Of a stretch of DNA of 18,614 nt, positions 1-9,500 are shown in pieces. Under the pieces are notes generated by a model. The model did no database searches. It was not told where the DNA came from and saw nothing but the letters and a program-made list of their open reading frames with translations. Source of the DNA: JAGOUY01 sp964541725 (GTDB taxonomy: Bacteria; Patescibacteriota; Patescibacteriia; 2-12-FULL-60-25); NCBI GenBank assembly GCA_964541725.1, contig CAZIQG010000018.1:1-18614 (forward strand). Direction: 5' to 3'. Numbering within the stretch: position 1 is the first letter of the stretch; each line of letters opens with the position of its first letter. A program made the translations under genes and the position numbers.

Positions 1-335
1 CCCCTCCCCCGCCGGACGCCGTCGTGATGAGGAGCTTCAACCCGAGCACGTGCGGCCAACTCCCCCTTCGCAGGTGGCGAGTCCGCGGCACGGCCGGGAA
101 TGGCGACACCATCGGATGCCGCATGGGTTCGGACGGCAACGCCGCGCTCGAGCTCCCGGACAACATCGCAGCCCGACTCGGAGAGACCTCGGCGGTCTGC
201 GATCCAGACCAGGTCTGCCACGCGCCGGACTTCACCACGCCCAGCCACTGGATGTGCGCCGAGTGGAACGTCTCGATGACGCAGTTCAGCTGCTCGCGAG
301 GAAGCGAGACCGTCATCATCGAGTCGGTGCCGTGA
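1..335 (+). CDS. 3' end of a G+C-rich gene, cysteine-rich C-terminus, function unknown
   Basis: The reading frame is open from the left edge (frame starting at base 3) to a TGA at 333-335, so this is the C-terminal part of a longer gene. The GTG at 24 is probably internal. The visible part has about 110 residues, opens with a run of prolines and holds six cysteines (in STCGQ, IGCRM, AVCDP, QVCHA, WMCAE, FSCSR), which suggests an extracytoplasmic or disulfide-bonded domain. Nearly all codons end in G or C, which is good evidence that this frame is really translated, although I recognise no family. Base composition and codon choice differ sharply from every other gene here, so it may be transferred DNA or an assembly join. 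A frame at 50-412 overlaps it, but its codon pattern is less convincing. Confidence 0.6.
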   Translation, partial: PPPPDAVVMRSFNPSTCGQLPLRRWRVRGTAGNGDTIGCRMGSDGNAALELPDNIAARLGETSAVCDPDQVCHAPDFTTPSHWMCAEWNVSMTQFSCSRGSETVIIESVP

Positions 336-374
336 AACAACCGGCTCCGGCACATGCCAGATCACCTCCCCAAC

Positions 375-410
375 CCCTCACCTCTCCAGGAGAAGAAGTG
401 AGGGTTTTCT
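375..410 (+). terminator. Rho-independent terminator of the left-edge gene
   Basis: CCCTCAC (375-381) pairs with GTGAGGG (398-404). A smaller TCTC/GAGA pairing lies inside, and TTTTCT follows. It sits 39 nt after the stop of the left-edge gene, on its strand. The G+C-rich composition also ends at this hairpin. Confidence 0.6.
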
Positions 411-467
411 AATTATATAAAGATCACTTAAATATTTGGTTATATTTTCTCGTAAGAAAGGATTAAT

Positions 468-508
468 AAAAACAAAAACCTCTCTATATTAGAGAGGTTT
501 TTGTTTTT
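468..508. terminator. Bidirectional terminator, 18-bp perfect stem
   Basis: Bases 468-485 pair perfectly with 491-508 around the loop ATATT. The core CCTCTCT/AGAGAGG is flanked by A-rich and T-rich arms, so a U-run follows the hairpin on both strands. The TAA of the giant minus-strand gene (509-507) lies in the arm itself, so termination is coupled to the end of that gene. Confidence 0.9.
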
Positions 509-3500
509 ATCTGCGGGATCTAAGCTGTAGCGAACCCGGATAGACTACCCAAGGACGATACCGGCCTAAAGATCCTTCACCTGGATATTCTTCGAAGCAC
601 TCACTCGGAGTTAATCGCGTACCATCGGTATTTAACTTGGTAGCATTAGCTCTTCCACCACCCAACGGTACCCCCGCGTAACATCCGCCATATGGATGGA
701 GAACGCTGCTTGTGAGTGGATCCGTTAGACCTGTGGGTGAGTTCACCGTGCGACATTCGCCGGTACACCAGCCCCAGTTATCTTCGATCAAGACACGTGG
801 GGTAAAGCGACAGCTATTGGTCGTCGCGTCCCAACATCCCGTTTTGGTTGCAAGATCAGGAATACATCTGTCACCAGCCGCACAGGTTGTAACATCGGAC
901 GCTCCGCTACATCTGAGCTCAGGGTTACCCGAGCAGCGGAAGCCGCTTGCTCCAGATGGGTTACAGAGGTTTGATACTCCGCCGACCGTGGCTGGTCCGT
1001 TACAGCTGTAAACGTGGCTAAACTCGAAGTAGTTTGGTTCACACGCATCCTCACTATTTCCGAAGAAGGTACGAATGTTACAGATATCGCGTGCCTCACC
1101 TGAAGAGAAGCAATCTGTATCTTGCGTACACACTCGATCCGCATTACGTGTACAGGTACCCACTGCTTCACACCTGCCATAACCACCCGGACAATCAATA
1201 TCCGTGTTACACGTGAGCCCCGTTGGCCCACGATTTGGACCCGCCGGAATGTAACATTCCTTGGTTCCCCCACACATTGGCTTGTGGTTCTTGATCTTCG
1301 CATCTGGCAAGGATTGTTTGAACCCATCACCCCAATCAATCACGAGTTTACGGATTGGCATCTGGTTGTGCGCAGCCCAACCGTAGAATTGGATCGTCGA
1401 TTTATGCTGGCCACCGGCAATTGTGATTGGACCTTCGGTTTGACCATTGAAGGTGAAGGTTCCCACCCGTGTAACCGCACATTGACCCGCTTCACGACAC
1501 TGCGACGTATTGACCGCGGCAACCACCGGCGGCTGAGGCTTGTACGTCGAGATGTAGTTAAAGTTTCTCGCGGCGAAATCACTTGTGCCATCGCCTCCAC
1601 GCGTCCCCGTCAGTAAGTAGTCAGGGGTATAGAAGCCCATCGTGACATCCGTCGGAAGAGGGTAAGGAGACAAACGTGGACTGAGGGAACTCACATCACG
1701 ACGGCGGTAAGCGATCAAGCCACAGAACTCATCCTTCGCATCCGGACAAATATCGACACGTGGGCGGTACCCAACCCCATGCGTACAGATATTGTTATCT
1801 TCATCCAAGTTCGTCGTCGCATTCGGTGTGTTTGTAGGACCCGTCAAACTGCATTCTGCAGCTGGGCGGTACAATCTACGTTCTGAATCAATTGTGAAGG
1901 AGACCGGGCCGCAGGCATTCACAATCGCTTCGTACTGCGCAATTGTTGTGGCTGTACGAGGAGGAGAAACGAGCGCTTGACGACCTGTAGCATCCATTGG
2001 TGTATAGGTTGGAATCGTGAGCTCAGATCTGTCCGGTTTCAAGAACGTGGTTGGATCAAGCTTACAGCTATATTTACTTCCGGCGCTCACTCCTACACGA
2101 CACACTTTGCCATCAAACACCCCACCTTTACATCGTCCATAGTCTTTTGCTCTTCCAGAAGCAATCGCAGGCGTAATACAGCTCCCAAAATTGATCTGTT
2201 GCCAGCTTTGCGCCGTCGTACATTCAGAGATGAAGGTAACCACGGATTCCGCTCCATCGATAATTGAGTCCAGAACTTCCGTGACTCCATAGACGATAAA
2301 AGCATATTCCACATTCTCTCGCGACCAGTCACGCAAACTACGTAATTCACCTCGAGCGTCGCGCAGAATGTTCAGATTGAGACCGAGGACATTCAATTGT
2401 TCGTAGGTAGAGGTTTGTACAAACCCAGGGAAACGATTCCATTCTGCAGGACCCGCTAAACGCTCCTCAAAGTTTGTTGAGGCGCATTGATTGGACTGAT
2501 CCGCAAAAGCAATTGGTGAAGTAGGATTCTGATACCCATACCTCCAGGCACGTAGCACACATTGACCTCCGGCCGGGATACGCGTTCCAATTGTACCGGC
2601 GTGCTCAGCCCCCCCTCCACAGCTCGCAACATCTATACGGGTAGAGTACATACACGACCCGTTAATATCCGGACTCCCCGGCGCACAAGGGCTACTCGAC
2701 AGTCCATAGTCTGATGGACGACCGGCTAGATTATTCAACGAGCGAGGTGCGTAGATCGTTGAGAACCCATTGCTGCGCTTCAAATAGTAGTTATTCGAGT
2801 CAAAGGAGCAGTCATAATCCGCGAAGCAATCTTCGTATTCATCTGATTGACTAACAATGTAGACACTTCCATCTGGATACGTCACTTCTGTTCCGCGTGC
2901 GGTAGGAGCACCAACAGCTGTTACACGTGATGGATCAACTCGCACAGGCATGTTTCGTTCATCAAGCTTCGGGAAAGCACACTTACCAGCTTCCGCAAAA
3001 CGCGTCTGCATATCCCCTACGGTAATCGGACTTTCCGCCGTTCGAGGAGCAAAAGCCTGAAACGGATTTTTTACGCACTTTCCGGCTAATGGAAGAGGAC
3101 ACTCACGAGAATATCGCATTGGAGCAGAGCAATCATTCCCGCGACGAAGACCTGAGTCGCAGATGAAGGGTGCATACGGTGTGCGACCGGAGGTGTAGCG
3201 ACTAGCCGCTTCACTTGCACTCAACTCCTCCACCTCTCTTGTATTTAGATCATCATACACTTGGCGTGGATCTTCTATACATGAACCTGGGCGCCCACCA
3301 CACTCCGTATCGTTACTACATCGTACACCGACACGAACCGAAGTGCGATCACAGATCTTACGCTTCGTCCAACTGGTTGTATTTGTTTCGCAGTTACCCA
3401 ATAGCTGCTTACGTTCTTGGCTCGCAGGATTAACCATGATGGCTCCTGTGTGACAGATATCTGGATCATCTCCACAAGCCAGGCCTGCATTCACTCCAGA

Positions 3501-6500
3501 CAAGGCATCACAAACCTTGATATCGCTCAGATCTTCACGTGCAAGTGCGCTCGTATCACATTCTCCATCCAAACTACACATGGAGCTTGTAGGGTATCGA
3601 CCCGCCGGAACGATTCCATCGGAAGGGATACAGGCACGTCCCTTAAACGGTCCGTACAAACAAGCATTGCTGGTAAAGTTCACCGGCTCCGATTCATAAC
3701 GGTAGATGCGGTAGACACGAGCGAACAAGTTGGAGAGATACGCCCACTTATCTTTTGGATACAGATCAGCTCGGTAGTAAGTGTCTGCTCCAGAGGCAAT
3801 AAATGTCGGTTTATTAAGTGGTGAGAAGCCCGCTAAGTCCTGCCCCGTCTGGAACAACGCCTGGTCATCATTTCCGATCGATCGTGTCGTAAGTGCACTT
3901 GCAAACGGAGAGAAGCGCGTCCCGTAGGGGAGGCCAATGCGTGGCACCGTAAAGGAACCTTCCTTCCAAACACGATCCGTGAAGGCCGCATCTTGGAGGG
4001 AGTCATGACTGCGAACTTCCGCCAATTCCTTGCAAATATCGGCACTTGTAATATCCACGTTCATGTACATGTAGCGCACATCATTACTTGCGCCCGCACA
4101 ACTTGCCACCCAAAAGCCTACAAATCTCCATGGGCCACGAGGTGTTTGCCCAGAACGAGCAAACTCTGTAGCCGTTGCCCCTTGATAGACCTCATCCGCA
4201 TTCGTTTGGAACACAGCGCGAATTCCAAAGTAAGGCTTATCCGACTCACATTTCTGGTAATCAGGTTGACGACGAAGGTCATCAAAGCTATTGATAGCCG
4301 CATCACGGAACACCATGCGCGAAAACGCTTGAGTCTGACCCTCTAAGCGATGGCCAACCTCCCAGGTCTTGAAGTAACAGCGGTTGTGCGAAGGCTCAAT
4401 CCCTTTAAAATCAACACAATCCATAGCGATTGGTGTTTGGGTTGGACTTCCATCAACATTCCTCCCTCGCACCAACTTCTCCGTCGCACGTGTCATGATC
4501 GGGTTGTAGGTCGAGAAAAAGCTCTGGCGCCACATCTGATCCCCTTGGCGTGACTGATCCAAGTTGTCATAATCCAAGCTTTGTAAGTTATCAACCCAAT
4601 CAGCTTGGTATCCACAGGCTAAGCGTCCAATCCCATTCTTATTCTCAAACGGAGCAATCTTGATGTAACCGATATTTGCATCCGATAAGCCACTGCGCAC
4701 CACATCTGCGGTAGAGGGCGGTGCATTGTATAAACGAGCTACAAATAAGGGGGAATTGATCTTGAAGAAGGTTTCTGTATATGAGGTATCAATAGAATGA
4801 CCCGTACCCACAAGGCGCAGCGCTTGAATATCGGATTGCGAGTTATCATTGTCCTGGTCATCATCCGCCTCCTCACATTGCTGCGCAACTAAACTTCCAT
4901 CCGTATTCACTCCATCCAAGGACGCATCCGCCGTTCCTTCATCAGATGTCCATAGATCATCATAGTAGAACCCGCGCATCCGACCCGCATATGTACTCGA
5001 GGCAGGATTACTACTTCCTTCAAAATCAACGGGCTCAAGACGTAACGTTCGTGGTTTGCGCGCTGACGACGTGCAGTAGTACTGGCCAGAACTCGGCGGC
5101 GGAGAATACCCAGCCGAAGGCGCATAGTGATAAATATCCTTTTCTCCAAACAAGATCGGCCCCGGACTCCAGGTCAAACAAGGATGCTCGGTTGTGCTTC
5201 CAAGACGAACAGAACGGGTGACATCTCGTTCTAAACACTGACCGAATACACCACGTACGGTCTCAACGCTCGTCAAAGCCACACAGCGTCCACCCAAAGT
5301 CGAATCTCCACACGACTGTGAAGCATTCGAAGCCTCCACAATGCGTTGGCGACCAGAAGATGGAGCTCTTGCCCCACCTACTACGGGAGCCGTCGCACCA
5401 CCACTCGTTCCAGGTGCCGTGCCGATTGATAAGACTACCCCTGGAATACAGCCTTGCCCATCCCGAGGACCACCCACACATACACCCGTAGGAATATCTT
5501 GAGAGGCCGTATTATAGAATTTACTAACAGCTGCCTCACGATAATCCGCTCGTTTATAACTACAGCTACAGTCTTCTCCGTATTCACACACATTCACACG
5601 GTTATACCCAGCCAAACGCTCCAATGGCTTCGGCGGAGACTTCGTCAAATCCCAACGCGTTGCATACGTATCGGGAAAGGGCGCATCAGGCTGAGGATAT
5701 GCACGACACTCGGCCATAGGAAAGGCCTGACGCACAAATCCATCCGGAGATTCACCACGAGTAAAGGTCTCAGCCAATGAAGTAAAATCAAACGGACTAC
5801 GACGCACTTCCGGATCCCCTAACGTCGCCGGATCAAATGAAGCCGCCAAATAACAGCTACTCGTGCTCGTAACCCCTACTTGGGAAGGGATAAAGTATCC
5901 AATTAAACCCGTCTGCACATGCTGACACAAATGCAATTCAGGATTTGCCGCTCCCAATCGAGAACGACGATCAAGAATCCGTGCTTGGGTAGGAGAAGAT
6001 TCTTGAAGCTGACGAAAACAAGCTCCATCCACAGAACAAGGAAGTTCCGCGGTATTAACAGGCACAGCACGCGGCATCGGTACCGCAGCTGCCAAGCGAT
6101 AATCACGAGCATATCCCCCCGTCGCCTGGACACTCTTATTTCCTTCAACGGCCACACGGGCATTGACCAAGTCCGTTGTCAAAAACGCATTCGGAATCGC
6201 ATAGCCTGCATAGTCTTTCTCACCTAACCCAACCGCTCGAGTGGTATAGACACTGCTTGTAAGCGCCTGTCCACGAGCCAAGATAGGCTCCGTGCTCGTA
6301 GAAGAGCGATCCACATATTTCGTGCAATATGGGTCACCATTATTCTGCGAGCCTTCATCACATAAAGCGATATTCGTACACAAATTACGCGAGCGACCAG
6401 TGGCAGGATCAGATACGACCTCAGAACTGCTACAGCCTAACCACTGAGCACAATCACGATCCATTTTTACCTTCACGATCAAGTTAGTGTCGTTAGCAAC

Positions 6501-9500
6501 TTGACAGGTACCAGTGCGCTTATAAAGGACATCCCCTCCCCGAGGCAAACTAAGGGGAAGCGCAACCGCATCATTACAATCGTCATCCGTACGACACACG
6601 GATAAAGCCGCAAGCTCTGGATTATCACGCCAGCGCACTTCCCATTCGGTTAACGAAAAGTCATTAATTCCTGCAATACCTGTACACGCACTGCTAAAGG
6701 TTGCCGGGGTAACCAACGAGGAAACGCAATGCCGAATTCGTCCAGAACAGCGACCAACTTGGGCACGACAGCTTGGATCCGTCGGATTACGCACACAATC
6801 AACCGGCTGCACCGCCACAGGACGAGGTGCCGCTTGCTGACGCGCATAACTTGCACGCGCGTTGTAACGATTATTCAAGTCACTTGTATCCCGAATCAAG
6901 ATACAACCATTTCCCGGATCAACACTCCCAGCACAGCTCGAAGTATCTAAACGATCGTTACGAAGGAAATAATATGGTTTTCCGGAAGGGTTATTCGCAC
7001 TTGAAGTGTCCAATGGATCACGTAATTCGGTACATGAATCTGCCGAGGGACTACACGTTCCAACCCATCCACGATAAACAGGATCGGCGCGACGGGCAAC
7101 CCCAAAGACTTGACCCGATTCAAGCAATTCTGGATAACAAGGCTTTGCCGGTGCAGAATTTGTTTCAAACCAACCAGAATATCTCCCTTCAGGCATCCCT
7201 ACAACGTCCGTGACATCTTCACGGTATTGGCACGTATGAGTATCTGGGGTACGGAAGTATTCTTTGCTTCCATTGTACGTGAATTCTTCACAGAATAATT
7301 CCGAAGGGCGACACAAAGAACGGCTGTACGCAGTAATATCATCCTTGAGATAGACGGTGGTAAAACCCGTTACCTCTTGACGATCTGGGGAAAACTGAGG
7401 CTTTCCAAAGGCACGACAGCTATCTTGATCGGCCGTACAACGCTTGCTCGGCTCATCAATGAGATACACCATTCGATCTGGAGCCCGTGTCGTGGTCGCC
7501 GCTCCAAAGCCAGCAATCGCGGGAGAATCGCCACGAGTAAACGTTTCAGCTGCGACGGAGTTAGAATTACGCGTATCCACAAAACCCTTACAGCCAATCG
7601 CCGCTTCACGACACAACTGCGTAAACTGACGTACGTTCACCGTCTGTTGTTGGCGATTGCGATACGTACGACATCCCAACATTGCTTGCGGCTGAGGAAC
7701 ACCATAGGCATTTTGGTTACATGCCTCCGGCGTTGACCAAGAATCTCGACGCAGGTAGACCACATCCTGGACACGTGTAATCACGATCTCATCCAGGAAG
7801 ACCACATACGCATTCGATAACCCTGGAGCCGTCCAGGCCAAGCTTGAAGTCACTGTCCCCGGATACCCACCAAATGGACCAACCGTATACCGCTGCCAAT
7901 CCGTTCCTAAGGCAACCGTACCAACAAATACCGGCGGACGTCCTGTATTTGCAGGATCGCGTACCGTTAACTGGAGGGTACTACTCGCCAAGGCTGGTTT
8001 CGCCCAGAACGTGACATTGTAGATCGCATCTGCTTGAGGAGTTCGAAACGGAGCAGATACCGTAATCGAATTACGAGCACCCACATCAATACGCAACGAC
8101 TGATCACCTACAAGCAATGATTCATTTGAAACACGCCCTGAACTAAACTGTCCGCTTCCTGTAGCATTGCGGAATGTTTCACTAAACACAGGCAGAACCG
8201 CTCCCGAGGTCGAACCACGATACTCACGACAGCCAACCACCGCCGCCGAACACACACGGCTCTGTGGCACAAACACACGGTACAAACATTCATTCGCGCC
8301 TGCATCAAAGACACCATCCGTCTTTTCACAATCTGCGCGGTTGGTGCGTGACACACGAAAATCCGTACAACTCGGGGTAGATAAGACAGTTTGCGAATAA
8401 TAACGATAGGAGGTGTTCCCTTCTGCATCGTAAAATTGACGACAATCTGGATCCAGAGCCGTGCGCCAACTCCCCTCATTACAGGTTGCAGGCTCCTTCA
8501 AGGTCAACCGTCCTGGTTCACGCTTCGCAACAATAAGAGGAGCGGGTGGAGTAGATGCATTACGCACTAAACTCCAAGTACGCAATTGGTACCCCGCAGA
8601 ATCAGACCCTTCCCAGGTAAAGAAGGTTTGCGCATCTGGACCTGGCTTACGACAAGAACGCGCATAACTAAAGTAAGCTTGCTGTTCTCCTCCCGTTCCT
8701 TCGACATTCGTAAACGCTTCACATCCAACCTCTTCCTGACGACAAACCGCCCCTGTAGATGGAATGAAGTACGTTGAACTTGCATCTCCTGGATCACTAA
8801 AGCGCGCATCTGCATCCGCGACCAAGTCAAACGCCGAAGCCCCCTTTTTATATTCGCTATACCCCACACACTGCGTCGGACATAAATCATTCGTAGATAA
8901 GATGGCGGGCACCTCTGACCCGTTCCCTTGTACGTCCGTATACCCGTTACACCCCGCCTCTGTTTGACGACAAACTTTTGCAAACCTGTCACACAAGGGA
9001 TGATCACCATCGTTTCCAGCACACGCAAATTCATCCGGAGCAACTTTCAAATGACGTTCAACAAGAGCATCGTTAAGACCTTCGACAAAATCAGTGGCAT
9101 ATTCACTCTCTTCCATTTGGATTGCATCCAACAAAACATTTTCTCCCTGCACCTGCAATAACCCAGACATCGTCGTAGACGCCGTAACAAACGTACATTC
9201 GTAACGCTGCCAATCCGTACCAAGAGGCTGACCTGCTCGTGGCTCCACAATACTCGCGTTCGTACTTGGACGCGCGCAACCACTACTACGATATGCGCCC
9301 TCAACGCTTACTAAACGAAAGGTATTATTTACAAATGCATACTGACTCAAGGATGTATTGACGCGCGGTGCCGGACCGGTAGCCGTTCTCGCACGTGCAA
9401 ATATAGACAGCGTATACGCACGCCCCGGACTCAAGGTAAGAGGCTGGGTATAGATTGGAACCGCTCCCGTTGGAGTTACGGTATCCACCGCTCGCACCCC

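Noticed and set aside
788..1339. Long frames on both strands inside the giant gene
   Set aside because: They lie entirely in other frames of a gene with a clear signal peptide and domains, and show no protein family of their own.
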